Below are positions 11,743 through 23,397 of a stretch of DNA of 64,000 bases, piece by piece. How positions within the stretch are numbered: position 1 is the first letter of the stretch; each line of letters starts with the position of its first letter. The stretch is from Bretschneidera sinensis (Eukaryota; Streptophyta; Magnoliopsida; Brassicales; Akaniaceae). The stretch covers positions 125,894,036-125,958,035 of the forward strand of contig CM043699.1 in the NCBI GenBank assembly GCA_023935145.1. The letters run 5' to 3'. The position numbers and the translations under genes are program-made. A model generated the notes under the pieces. That model ran no database searches. It saw only the letters and a list, made by a program, of their open reading frames with translations, and was not told where the DNA came from.

Positions 11743-11782
11743 AAAAAAAAAAAAAAAGAATAAGAAGAAGAAGAAGAAGAAG
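11743..11782 (+). repeat. A-rich / AAG microsatellite
   Basis: A run of adenines passes into AAG repeats. A shorter version is at 22836-22873 in the other 3' region. Confidence 0.85.
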
Positions 11783-12270
11783 ATGTGACAACAACAAAAG
11801 TATTGGAGTATTACATGATAACTGAGGGAAAGTTGAAATAAAATTTTTGTTGGTTGATGTGTTTAAGGTGATGTGAACCTCAAATAAATCCTTTACCATT
11901 CCTTAGCCTTGGCCAAAGTTATAAGCTGAATAAAGTCCTGGTGTTCTCGGGTATTGTCATGGCCTACATTAGTGGAGAGTGGTGTGAAAAGCAAACTTAT
12001 GGACTCTGAGAGATTGGCATTATCCTACTTGCGTGCATAAACAGATCAAAGTGGCGAGACGATTAAGTTTATAAAGGTGTTACACACACACACGTTTGAA
12101 GAATTTGATGTAAGATAAGGCTGGTAATAAATTTGAAATTCTAGGCATTAGCAGTATTTGGAAATTTTTCTTGCGTTATGATTTATATGCAATCTTTGAG
12201 GCATGTTGCTATCAAATCTAATAAAACAATCTCTCACTCTTAGGATGTGTGTGTTAGAATTTTGTTCTAG

Positions 12271-12308
12271 TTTGCTCAAGGACTAGCAAAAATGTAAGTT
12301 TGGGGGTG
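12271..12308 (+). promoter_or_regulatory. hairpin H3 and polypurine tract (A2)
   Basis: TTTGCT and AGCAAA pair over CAAGGACT. The tract AAGTTTGGGGGTG (12296-12308) directly abuts the LTR start TGATAAC and would prime plus-strand synthesis. Confidence 0.8.
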
Positions 12309-13699
12309 TGATAACTCTGAATAAATCATGCTATTATACTTCTTTTTGGCACGTTTTTGGTGTTGATCTTAAGCATTTGATTTTTGTTTCATGTGTTTTT
12401 AGCAATTTTTAGTCTAGTTTATTTTATTCTACTAATAGTTTGTTTTAGTTAAATGATCAATACTGAGTCTTAGATATTTATTGTGCAGACACTTGCTACA
12501 GCGCTAGAATCTGGCAGGAATAGTACAAGGGACAGAATCTGGAATCTGGCAGGAATAGAAAAATGTGGACAGAAACTCAAAGCTGCAGCGCTGGTTAGTG
12601 GGGCGCAGCAACTCTGGCTATGATTTGTGCCTAGCACTGCAGTGCTGGGAAGTTGACGCTGCAGTGTTGGCCGGTAGATTCAGAATATTATAAATAGCAA
12701 ACCCTAGCTGAACAAAAGGAAGTGCGGTTGTTGAACAGAAAAATAGAGTTGGAAGAGACGAGACGCAAAAGGGGAGTTTGAGACACTGCTGGAGGCTCCT
12801 CTGAAGCTTTTAATCATTCTTCTCCGGTTTTGCTTTATTCTTATTTAGTTATGTTGATGTTTTATGACATGAACTTGGTTTGTTTGAATACTATTATGGA
12901 GTAGGTATTTTGTGTTAAGGATAGATGAATCCTAAACCTATGTCTTGAGTTGTTGTTTGGACAAGTTAGAATTTAATGTGTTTTTCAAAGAGTGTGTTTT
13001 ATTGTTCTTAATGCTGTTTGTTAATTTGATTCATTCTTTAAGCATGGTGATGTGTTGAATAGAGAAGCTATGTTTTTATGAATAGTTAAATTAATAAATA
13101 TGATGTTGGATTGTTGTCTATACAAAAGCCCGGATAAAACATGCCATGAATGGAACAGAAGTAACCGAATAGGGATTTTAGGAAGTTCATGTGGTCCGTT
13201 TAAATCATAACCGAATAGGGAGATTTAACTTAAAGGAATTCCACCGAACTTAATGCTTCTTAATTTGAATTAATCTAGAATAGACCTGGAATATGAATAT
13301 TTGAAGTTAATGATTCTTAAGATTGTGGTTAGACCTGGAATATGGATAACCAATTTATTGGGAATTCTACCATCTTGAAAAACATATTAAACGAAACTTG
13401 TTCATTCAAAACTCTTGGCAATAATGGTTTAGGTGAAGTCGAGTCCTTAGCACGTTAGTTTATAAGAATCTAATTCCAAAGTTAGAAATTCATCCTTTTA
13501 TTTACTATTGTCATCTGTTTTTCCCTTAGTTAATTGTTAGTAAATTCTTCTCCTACAATTATTCATTTGCTCAAATAATGGTAAGAGTTGAGTCATAATT
13601 TCTATATTATTTATTCAGTCCTCGTTGGCAACGATGTTCACTCATCATTTTATTACTTGAACGATTAGTGCACTTGCTAGTGTCAATTTCATCACTTCA
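12309..13699 (+). repeat. LTR (plus strand) of A2
   Basis: Starts TGATAACTCTG and ends CACTTCA, about 1391 bp. U3 has the GCGCTGCAGC palindrome array (12515-12665), then the TATA box ATTATAAATAG at 12687-12697. It lies opposite in orientation to the LTRs at 6735 and 20305. Confidence 0.92.
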
Positions 13700-13719
13700 A
13701 GTTATTATACATTGCGGAC

Positions 13720-14027
13720 TTGTCGAATGCCACTAATTTCCCTCTAACTTTTGCCTTCAGATTCGTGTGCTCGGTAACATTCACATAAAATTCGCGCATG
13801 ACAGGAATAATTGCAGCTTCTGGTGTTGCGCAGAATGTTTCCCATTTTCGAGTAGCGATGATCCAGTGAATGAGTGGAAAGTGTCCCTTGGTGATATTAA
13901 ATCCCCTTTTAGGGATTGGGACTTTCTTGAGTTGGGAATGCTCAAACCTCTGTTTTGCTTCCTTGGAAACAAAAAGCTCGGAATTGTAACTTGTAGAGAC
14001 GGGTCTCGCGCGTTTGGGAGGAGCCAT
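13720..14027 (-). pseudogene. extra ORF N-terminal part (A3)
   Basis: This is the best-preserved N-terminus of the extra ORF: ATG at 14027 (MAPPKRARPVSTSYNSEL), then RGFNITKGHFPLIHWII and KAKVRGKLVAFDK. Homology stops at AFDK, where the frame runs into filler and the inverted LTR, giving an artificial end at 13692. About 102 genuine codons of an expected 265 remain. No signal peptide or membrane segment is visible. Confidence 0.75.
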
Positions 14028-14045
14028 TTGATCAAGACTTCTTTT

Positions 14046-14443
14046 CTGTAAATAACCAAGCCCAAAACTGCAGAAAACAACCTAGAGCAACACACTCTTC
14101 CACACACACAGATTCCCAAAGAATTTTTGCAGAAAAACTTTCAATCAAAGCTTTGCAATGTCTTCAATCAACGAGTCTCAAATGACCCAGCATAATATAG
14201 TGCATAGCCAACCCACCATCACCAGAATTTCATGTAGCCACAATCACACTTTTCTCCCAACTAACGGCCAAGTTAATTAAAAAAAAAAAACTTCCATCTA
14301 AAACAAAGAGGTTTCAACTTATCAATTTCTACATTCCTCAATATCTCATCAAATCACCATGTATTGTAAGGCAAACAGAAAAAAATCGAGTGATTTTACT
14401 CAATAATCAAAATTTTTGTTATCTTTAGATGAAAAAACCTTAC
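14046..14443 (-). other. predicted leader intron (A3)
   Basis: On the minus strand the donor TCAA|GTAAGG is at 14443 and the acceptor GGTTATTTACAG ends at 14046, giving 398 bases, with the ATG 18 bases further on. Confidence 0.6.
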
Positions 14444-14664
14444 TTGATTGGAAAAAAGCAAAGTCACCCAAAAGCACTTGAGATGTGAAATTTCTGTGAA
14501 GAGCTGGGGCAATCCGTGGTGAAAGATGCACAAGAACCCTGATTTGGTGGTGCGATGAGGGAAGAAGGTTGAATTTTAGTGATTTGGAGAGAGAGAGGCG
14601 CTAGAAATTAGAAATTTTTACACGACCTAATAGTGAGAGATCGTGTTTTTAAAACCCAGTGCGC

Positions 14665-14785
14665 GACTTAGCGCTGCAGCGGTGTCTTCCTGGGGGTGCA
14701 GCGCTGAGTCTCTGGTCTAAACTCTGTATAATGGTCTGATCAGCGCTGCAGCACCCAATGTGTATGGTTGCAACGCTGGTTCTCG
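14665..14785 (-). repeat. internal palindrome array (A3)
   Basis: Copies of CAGCGCTGCAGC-type palindromes lie between the integrase stop and the intron, at the same position as in A1 and A2. Confidence 0.65.
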
Positions 14786-14943
14786 ATCCTGACTCCAATC
14801 AATCCTGAAAATAAAACAAAAATAAACCATTTAAAACAATAAAAACTTAACTAAAAGACAAACCAAACAAAACAAAAAATTAAACACAAAAAACAAATTC
14901 AAATGTAAGAAAAATAAAAAACAAAATGTTAGTTCTAATTTAT

Positions 14944-14959
14944 AGTCTTTAGCTTGACT
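14944..14959 (-). promoter_or_regulatory. post-pol hairpin H1 (A3)
   Basis: AGTC and GACT flank AAGCTAAA just after the end of integrase on the minus strand. Confidence 0.5.
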
Positions 14960-14968
14960 TTGTGATTT

Positions 14969-16160
14969 ATGGCTCTTGGAGAATGGTTGTGGACGATTGA
15001 GGGTCAAACGTCCCCATGATGTAGTGCTTCAATCTGTGCCCGTTGACCTTGAACATCTCCTTGTTTTTCTCGTGTCGTAATTCAATGGCACCAAAAGGTG
15101 AGACACTTATCACGGTGTACGGTCTAGTCCACCGAGATTTCAATTTTCAACTAGAAATATATGAAGTTAGCTATTGTACAAAAGAACTTATTGCCCTGGA
15201 ATAAATTCTTTCCTCGAGATGTGTCGATCATGCCATTTTTTTTGTTTTTTCCTTGTACAGCTTTACATTCTCATATGCTCCTAGTCGAAGTTCTTGTAAT
15301 TCATCAACCTGCAACAAACACTTTTGTCTTGCAATGGTCATATCAAAATTCAAGAATAAGGTAGCTCGATATGCTTTATGCTCGATTTCGATAGGAATAT
15401 GACAGGCTTTTCCAAAAACCAGCCTGTATGGTGACATTCCTATTAGTGTTTTGAAAGCCGTTCTATATGCCCACAAAGTGTTATCTAATTTGAGTGCCCA
15501 ATCTTTCCTAGAAGTATTCACGGTTTTTTCTAAAATTCCTTTCACCTCCCGATTTGAAACTTCTACCTCACCGCTTGTTTGTGCATGGTATGAGGTGCCG
15601 AGTTTGTGAGTTACTCCATATTTTCCTAACAAGGTTCTAAATTGAAAATTGTCAAAGTATTTACCTCAATCACTAATTATTGTCTTAGGGGTTCCAAACC
15701 GGGTAAAGATGTTTTTCTTGAGGAATTAGAGAACCACTTTAGCATCATTAGTGCGGGTTACTATGGCTTCTACCCATTTAGACACATAATCTACTGCAAC
15801 TAGAATATACCGATTTGACAAGGATGCAGGATATGGTCCTATGAAATCAATACCCCAAACGTCAAATATTTCACAAACAAGAATATTGTTTAAAGGCATT
15901 TCATTTCGTTTAGAGATGTTACCTATTCGTTGACACCTGTCACATGATGCGATGTAAGCCTGGGCATCCTTAAACAGAGTCGGCCAATAGAAACCTGATT
16001 GCAATACCTTTGTTGCTGTTCAATTTTCACCGAAATGTCCCCTAATTTCTCTGTCATGGCAGTAATACAGAATATTGTTAAACTCATGCTCCGGCACACA
16101 TCTGCGAATCACCTGGTCTGCACACAATTTGTATAAATGTGGATCATCCTAAAAATAATG
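14969..16160 (-). pseudogene. integrase of A3
   Basis: Zinc finger remnants are followed by [30 protein letters not shown] and [11 protein letters not shown]. The C-terminal domain carries the same in-frame TAA after LYNS as A2. A stop lies in the SDRG region and a frameshift occurs near 16175 in a T run. The two copies sharing the LYNS stop suggests A2 and A3 descend from an already defective, trans-mobilised source, or from one another. Confidence 0.88.
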
Positions 16161-16162
16161 CT

Positions 16163-18155
16163 TTACATCGGATAGGAGTTTTTTTTTTGTTGATATGTGA
16201 AGTGACTTGGGATCCAGTTTCCTACAAGGTAATTGGCAAAATCAAGGACCCATGGTGTCTCAGACACCGATAAAACAAAATTAAACGAAGAAATAGAAAA
16301 TATTGTCTCATCAGGAAATTCTTCGTTAATGCTAATATTAGTCTCTTCCAATTTTTCGAGCCTTGATAAGTGGTCTGCCACTTGATTGTCAGTCCCCTTC
16401 TTATCTTTGATTTCTAAATCAAATTCTTAAAGAAGGAGAATCCACCTCAACAGTCTTGGTTTTGCGTCCTTCTTCGCTAACAGATACTTTCAAGCTGCAT
16501 GGTTAGTATAAACAGTAACTTTCGATCCAATAAGATAGTATCGAAACTTATCAAATACAAATACAACAACTAAAAGTTCTTTCTCGGTGGTAGCATAATT
16601 CAATTAGGGTATAGTAAGAGTGCGGCTTGCATAGTAAATTATCCTGAAAACCTTATCTATTCTTTGACCAAGCACTGCCCCAACTGCAGTATCACTAGCA
16701 TCACACATTAATTCGAATAGGAGGTTCTAATCTGGTGCTACCACGATAGGGGTGGTCACCAACTTATCCTTTAATATAGCAAATGCCTGCAAATAATCAT
16801 CAGAGAAGCTAAACTTCACATCTTTTACAAGAAGATTAGAAAGAGGTTTAGAGGTTTTTAAAAAATCCTTAATGAATCTTCTCTAAAATCCTGCATGCCC
16901 CAGGAAACTTCTGATGGCTTTGACTAAAATGGGAGGTGGGAGTTTTTCTATTACATCCACCTTTGCTTTGTCAACTTCAACACCCCTAGATGATATTTTA
17001 TACCCCAACATTATCCCTTCGTGGACCATGAAATGACATTTCTCCCAATTTAGTACAAGGTTCGTCTCTTTGCATCGCTACAAAACTAAAGATAGATTAT
17101 GAAGGCAATTGTCAAAGGTTAGACCAAATAGTGTAAAATCATCTATAAAGATCTCTAAAAAAATTTCGGTCATATCAGAAAAAATTGCCAACATGCAACA
17201 TTGAAAGGTTGCGGGTGCGTTACAGAGACCGAAAGGTATCCTCCTATATGCAAACATGTCGTAAGGACATGTAAACGTCGTCTTTTCTTGATCCTCGGGT
17301 GCTATGGGAATTTGGTTGTATCTCGAGTATCCATCAAGTAGATAGTAGAACCTATGCCCTGCTAATCTTTCCAACATTTGATCAATAAAAGGTAATGGAA
17401 AGTGATTTTTTATTGTGGCGTCATTTAATTTTCTATAGTTAATACAAACACGCTAACCTATCACAGTTCTGGTGGGGATCAACTCATTATTATTATTTTT
17501 CACAACAGTGATCCCACCTTTCTTTGGTACTACTTGTACTGGGCTGGTTCAAGCACTATTAGAAATTGGATAAATAATACTTGCATCAAGCAACTTGTCT
17601 ACTTATTTCTTAACAACCTCTTGCATTGCTGGATTTAAGTATCTCTGTGGCTGAACAGTAGGCTTGAAGTTCTCCTCCATGAGAATTTTGTGAGTGCAAA
17701 TGGAAGGGCTAATTCCCTTAATATCTGCTATTGTCCACCCCAAAGCCTTTTTGTGCCTTCTTAGGAATTCCAACAAGCGTTCTTCCATTTTACTTGTCAA
17801 CGAAGAGGATATTATAACGGGAAAAATATTTTTTCTCTAAATAAACATATTTCAAATGATCAGGTAAAGTTTTTAATTTAGGGGTTATTATTGGTTCTTC
17901 TGGCACTTCTTCTTCCATTTCAGCCTCCAAGTTCCTTGCTTCTTCTTGGATGACGAGTTCTTCAGTGGTGGTAGTTCCTGATTCCATGATGCAACTCTCC
18001 AAAGTATCTTCATTTAATGTTTTCTCCTGAAACTCCTCAATGAGGTCATCAAAAATATCCGCGTGAAAACAAGAAGAAGTAGATAGGTCAGACGGATATT
18101 TCATGATTTTATACATATCAAAAACTACTTGCTCATCATTGACTCTCAAAATCAA
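16163..18155 (-). pseudogene. reverse transcriptase and RNase H of A3
   Basis: RT motifs are as in A1, except that the catalytic box reads FIDD (near 17145) and there are further stops. RNase H keeps CDAS, TTEKELL and VADHLSR, but TDHAAL is TNHAA, which removes an acidic residue. A frameshift lies near 17825 in a T run. The left end (16163-16381) covers the RNase H-integrase linker. Confidence 0.88.
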
Positions 18156-18164
18156 TTAGGGCTC

Positions 18165-18861
18165 TCCCTGTAGCAAGGAATGGACGTCCGAGTATAAGAG
18201 GTACCTAACGATCCTCTTCCATGTCGAGAACAATGAAGTCTACAGGGAATATAAATTTATCAATCTTTACCAGTACATCTTTTATAATTCCCTGTGGTCT
18301 CTTAATCGATCGATCAACTAATTGCAATGACACTGTCGTTGTTTTGACTTATCCTAATCCAAGTTTCCTGAAAATTGAAAGAGGCATAAGATTGATACTT
18401 GCACCAAGGTCACATAAAGCTTTATCAAAAAATGAATTTCCCAAAGTACAAGGTATAGTAAAACTCCCTGGATCTTTCAATTTTGGAGGCAGCTTGTTTT
18501 GCAGTATAGTGCTGCACTCTTCAGTTAACATCACCGTTCCATGTTCCTCGAGCTTTCGTTTATTAGACAAAATTTCCTTCAAAAATTTAGTGTAACTAGG
18601 CATCTGTACTAACGCCTCTACAAATGGAATGTTAATATGCAATTTCTTAAAAATCTCTAAAAATTTTGAAAATTGCTTATCTAATTTTTCTTTTTGAAAT
18701 TTCTGAGGATAGGGAAAAGGTGGCGTAGATTTTATTTCAGAGTTAGAATCGATCAAACCTTTACCAGCAGACTTCTTTGCTGAAACATGTTTCTCCTCTT
18801 GCGTGGTCTTTTCTTTCTCGCATTCTTGATTAGTGATCTCTTTAGATTTTGGCTCTTCCAA
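18165..18861 (-). pseudogene. protease of A3, with 20-bp deletion
   Basis: The active-site block LCDLGASINLMP is intact. Compared with A1, 20 bases are missing near 18160, between two ATCAAT words, which shifts the frame into RT. This fits a slip or end-joining deletion between short direct repeats. Confidence 0.85.
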
Positions 18862-18974
18862 TTGTGTGCCACTCTTAGTGTTATGGCCTTGATATCCTCC
18901 TTAGGATTCTTTTCTATGTTGCTCGGAAGAGAATCTTGTGCACGTCCAAAAATTATGGTTGTTAGTTGATCCAC

Positions 18975-20180
18975 CTGAACTTCCAGATTTTTGATGGATG
19001 CTTCTTGATTTTAGAACCTAGTTTCTACTGTACTTAAGAATTTGGCCATCATGTCCTCCAAGTTGGACTTTTTTTCTTGAGGTGGGTATTCAGAAGGAGG
19101 TTGCTTCGCATTGCTTTGATTCCAAGACAAGTTCGGGTGATTCCTCCATCCCAGATTATATGTATTGCTGTATGGATTGTTTTGCTTGTGAAAATTTGAA
19201 ACAAAGTTAGCTTGTTCAGCAGATGAATTATATGCAAACTGATTACCTACTTGACAGTTACTGCTATGGTGGCCACTACCACCACACAATTCACATATTG
19301 CATGTGCAGTCGGATTAAGTCCTTCTATCTTCTTGGCGAGAGTCTCCATTTGTGCTGCTAGAGCTGTAATAGCATTTATATTGTGCAATTCTGAGGCTCT
19401 GTTAACCTATAAACTTTCATTTGGCCATTGATAAGAATTTATGGCCATCTCTTCTAGCAATTCTATGGCTTCTTCTGGAGTTTTTCTCATGATAGTGCCA
19501 CCTGCAACTGCATCAATCATGTTTCGAGTTGTACTAGTTAGACCGTTATAAAAAGTTTGTACCTGCATCCAAGTGGGCAACTCATGATGAGGATATCTTC
19601 TCAAAAGGTCTTTAAAACGTTCACATGCCTCATAGAGTGACTCCCTATCGACCTGCAAGAACATAGTAGTTTCATTACATAACTTTGCAGTTTTTGCAGG
19701 AGGAAAGTATTTCCCTAAAAAAATTTGTGCCAATTCTGCCCATGTCGTTATGGATCCTGCTGGTAAGGAAGTCAACCAGCTTTTTGCTTTATCCCTCAGT
19801 GAAAATGGAAAAAGTCTTAAGCAAATTGCATCCTCCGAAACTCCATTAAGCTTAAATGTGCTGCACAGTTCAAGGAAACTTGCCAAGTGAACATTCGGAT
19901 CTTCTTACAATAGGCCCCCAAATTACATTGAATGTTGAATCATCTGAATGATAGCGGGCTTAATTTCGAAATTGTTCGCTTGTATAGGTGGTCGTCGGAT
20001 TCTAGATTCAACACCATCCATCTTTGGCATAGCACAATCCCAAAGTGCACGTTGCATCTCTGCATTGTTCCCTTCTGCCATTATATTGACTGTTACCGAC
20101 GCTGCTCTTCTCAAATTGTGAAAAGTGCACTCAATTTCTGGATTAAATTCTGCAAGTATTCTCCAACTAGTACGTGTCAT
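18975..20180 (-). pseudogene. gag of A3
   Basis: ATG at 20180 (MTRTSWRILAEFNPEIE). The capsid-like block RLFPFSLRDKAKSWL is present and the zinc knuckle CELCGGSGHHSSNC is intact (near 19300-19270). Stops lie near 19921, 19887 and 19404, and a frameshift in the linker near 18870. Gag would form the particle and bind RNA through the knuckle. Confidence 0.9.
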
Positions 20181-20280
20181 GCACTAGAAACGAAAACCCT
20201 GCAAAATAGACTTAAAAACCAAATTAACAAACTCTCAAATTAACTAGTAGAATCACAATAAATGTAATATTTTATTTCAA

Positions 20281-20298
20281 TCCCCGGCAACGGCACCA
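20281..20298 (-). promoter_or_regulatory. primer binding site, tRNA-Asp (A3)
   Basis: TGGTGCCGTTGCCGGGGA on the minus strand, one mismatch from the tRNA-Asp end. Confidence 0.88.
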
Positions 20299-20304
20299 AA
20301 AACT

Positions 20305-21739
20305 TGAAGTGATGAAATTGACACTAGCAAGTGCACTAATCGTTCAAGTAATAAAATGATGAGTGAATATCGTTCCCAATGAGGACCAAATAAATAATAC
20401 AGAAATTATGACTCAACTCTTACTGTTATTTGAGCAAATGAATAATTGTAGGAGAAGAATTTACTAACAATTAACTAAGGGAAAAACGGATGACAATAGT
20501 AAATAAAAGGACGAATTTCTAACTTTGGAATTAGATTCTTATAAACTAACGTGCTAAGGACTCGACTTCACCTAAACAATTATTGCCAAGAGTTTCAAAT
20601 GGACAAGTTTCATTTAATACGTTTTTCAAGATGGTAGAATTCCTAATAAATTGGTTATCCATATTCCAGGTCTAACCACAATCTTAAGAATCATTAACTT
20701 TAAATATCCATATTCCAGATCTATTCTAGATTAATTCAAATTAAGAAGCATTAAGTTCAGTGGAATTCCTTTCAGTTAAATCTCCCTATTCAGTTAGGAT
20801 TTAAACGGACCACATGAACTTCCTAGAATCCCTATTCGGTTACTTCGATTCTATTCATGTCATGTTTTACCCTGGCTTTTGCATTGACAACAATCCAACA
20901 TCATATTTATTAATTCAACTATTCATAAAAACATAGCTTCTATATTCGACATATCACCATGCTTAAAGAGGGAATCAAATTAACAAACAGCATTAAGAAC
21001 AATAAAACACACTCTTTGAAAAACACATTAAATTCCAACTTGTCCAAATAGCAACTCAAGACGTAGGTTTAGGATTCATCTATTCTTAAAACAAAAATAC
21101 CTACTCCATAATAGTATTCAAACAAACCAAGTTCATATTATAAAACATCAACATAACTAAATAAGAATAAAGCAAAACTGGAGAAGAATGATTAAAAGCT
21201 TTAGAAGAGCCTCTAGGAGTGTCTCCAACTCCCCTTTTGCGTCTCGTCTCCTCCAACTCTGTTTTTCTGTTCAACAGTCATGCTCCCTTTTTGTTCAGCT
21301 AGGATTTGCTATTTATAATATTCTAAATCTGTCGGCCAACGCTGCAGTGTCAACTTCCCAGGGCTGCAACGCTATGCACAAATCGAACCCTAGCTAGAGC
21401 TGCAGCGCCCCACTAACTAGCGCTGCAGCTTTGAGTTTCTTTCCACATTTTTCTATTCCTGCCAGATTCCAGCGCTGCAACACTGAGGAACCAACGCTGC
21501 AGCTTTGAGCTTCTGTCCCTTGTGTTATTCATGTCAGATTCTAGTGCTGCAGCAAGTGTCTGCATAGTAAATTTCCAATACTCAATATTGATCATTTATC
21601 TAAAACAAACTATTAGTATAATAAAATAAACTAGACTAAAAATTGCTAAAAACACATGAAACATAAATCTAATGCTTAAGATCAACACCAAAAACGTGCC
21701 TAAAAGAAGTATAATAACATGATTTATTCAGAGTTATCA
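20305..21739 (-). repeat. LTR (minus strand) of A3
   Basis: In element orientation it runs TGATAACTCTG (21739) to CACTTCA (20305), about 1435 bp. A TATA box (TATAAATAG, near 21311-21322) lies next to a palindrome array at 21330-21560. It has a primer site on one side and a purine tract on the other (21740-21752), as expected for the shared middle LTR of a tandem pair. Confidence 0.92.
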
Positions 21740-21897
21740 CACCCCCAAACTTACATTTTTGCTAGTCCTCGAGCAAACTAGAACAAAATCCTAACACACA
21801 CATCTAAGAGTGAGAGATGGTTTGATTAGATTTGATAGCAACATGCCTCAAAGATTGCATATAAATCATAACACAAGAAAAATTTCCAAATACTGCC
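21740..21897 (-). other. short minus-strand 3' tail with H3 and purine tract
   Basis: Reverse complement of the last 160 bases before an A-family LTR. It includes the purine tract (21740-21752) and hairpin H3 (21758-21777, TTTGCT and AGCAAA arms). It breaks at about 21895 and is followed directly by plus-strand 3' region, forming a short inverted repeat with 23240-23397. Confidence 0.85.
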
Positions 21898-23397
21898 ACT
21901 CATTTGGGAATCAACACACAGCAGCTTCCTTCGCTACCACCATATCCCGGTCATAGCAATGATCCGGAGGATGAGGATATTGACAAGGACGATTGATTCG
22001 ACCTCCGACTAATTAGGGGAGTTCTTTCTCTTACTTTATGTTCAACTTTTATACATTGTGGACAATGTATCATTTTAGTTTGGGGGTGGGAGAGTTATCT
22101 GAGTGTTGTGTGTTGCCTATGTTTCTAGTTTTTTTTTTCTTTCTGTTTGTTTTAACTGAGTGCGTTATTTTGTTTGATTTTGATTTTGCCGATGATGAGA
22201 AATAAATTGACTTGATTATAACCATTGAAAATTTGAAAAATGTTGCGTTTGTCTGTGTGCTTGAGTTTGTTGTTGGATTTATTTTATATCGAACTCTTTG
22301 AACACAATGAGCACTTACACCTAAGCACTTTGTTGTCTTGTTGTTTCGGAGAATGTTTATGTGTGCAATGTAGTTTCTTGAGATCTTATGGACTCTTGAA
22401 CTTGTTTGAAGACCACTTGAGGTGAAATCCTAGGTAATACAATACTAAAGAAATTATTCAGGCCATGTTTGGAACGTTTGAGCTTTTCTAGCCAACCCTT
22501 GATATGTGATTATCCTTAGTTTTCTCCTTTTGAGCTTGAATATCCGTTGTTTTGTCAACCGATCATCTAACCTATGTTCAAAAAAAAAATTGCTACAACT
22601 CTACCTTTCACCTGTAAGCACATTGATTAATGAATAGACTATTCTCTTAAGTGGTGGCAGAGGATTGAGCAAGAGAAAGCGGTCTTTGACTTGGTTGTGT
22701 TAAGTATCAAATACTTCCCATTGATAGTGAGCAAGGGACCCTAGTCATAAGAGGGCAAGGGAAATATCGAAGATGAAAAGTTTCATTCTTGCGTATGAAA
22801 ATAAAGATTGGTGCTACTGTAGTACAAGCATACGAAAAAAAAAAGAGAAAAAGAAAAGAAGAAGAAGAAGAAGATGTGACAACAGCAAAAGTATTGGAGT
22901 AGTACATGATAACTGAGGGAAAGTTGAAATAAAATTTTTATTGGTTGATGTGTTTAAGGTGATGTGAACCTCAAATAAATCCTTTACCATTCCTTAGCCT
23001 TTGCTAAAGTTATATGCTGAATAAAGTCCTAGTGATCTCGGGTATTATCATGGCCTACATTAGTGGAGAGTGGTGTGAAAAGCAAGCTTATGGACTCTGA
23101 GAGATTGGTATTATCCTACTTGCATGCATAAACCGATCAGAGTGGCGAGACGATTAAGTTTATAAAGGTGTTACACACACACGTTTGAAGAATTTGATGT
23201 AAGATAAGGCTGGTAATAAATTTGAAATTCTAGGCATTAGCAGCATTTGGAAATTTTTCTTGCATTATGATTTATATGCAATCTTTGAGGCATGTTGCTA
23301 TCAAATCTAATCAAACCATCTCTCACTCTTAGGATGTGTGTGTTAGGATTTTGTTCTAGTTTGCTCGAGGACTAGCAAAAACGTAAGTTTAGGGGTG
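21898..23397 (+). other. plus-strand family A 3' region (truncated at its 5' side)
   Basis: Aligned with A2 from about 10829 onward. It holds H2 (22052-22069) as a perfect 7-bp stem TACATTG/CAATGTA with loop TGGA, followed by AGTTTGGGGGTGG. A microsatellite lies at 22836-22873. H3 (23360-23379) and the tract AAGTTTAGGGGTG end at 23397. No protein frame is supported. Confidence 0.85.

Larger units (their letters stand above)
10649..12270 (+). other. 3' non-coding region of A2
   Basis: This is about 1.6 kb of A/T-rich sequence after the extra ORF. It holds hairpin H2 with a purine-tract copy (10963-10998), an A-run at 11465, and an A-rich AAG microsatellite near 11743-11782. I see no coding frame; short ORFs here are not conserved in the 21900-23397 copy. 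Confidence 0.7.
8179..13699 (+). mobile_element. A2: plus-strand family A element, 5' part removed by the A1 insertion
   Basis: Contains the C-terminal half of integrase, the post-pol leader, the extra ORF, a 1.6-kb 3' region, the purine tract and a complete 3' LTR. The missing 5' part presumably lies left of the window, beyond A1. The LTR ends at 13699 and is followed by AGTT, which is how the base sequence inside a 5' LTR begins, and then by minus-strand A3 sequence. The right junction is therefore rearranged. Confidence 0.85.
13720..21739 (-). mobile_element. A3: minus-strand family A element, truncated in the extra ORF
   Basis: Order on the minus strand: LTR (21739-20305), tRNA-Asp site, gag, protease, RT/RNase H, integrase, leader with intron, and extra ORF cut off at about 13720. 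Instead of its 3' region and 3' LTR there is a 17-base filler and an LTR in the opposite orientation (A2). The LTR also has a purine tract on its outer side, so it is shared with a neighbouring 3' region. The frame is broken by several stops and frameshifts. Confidence 0.85.
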
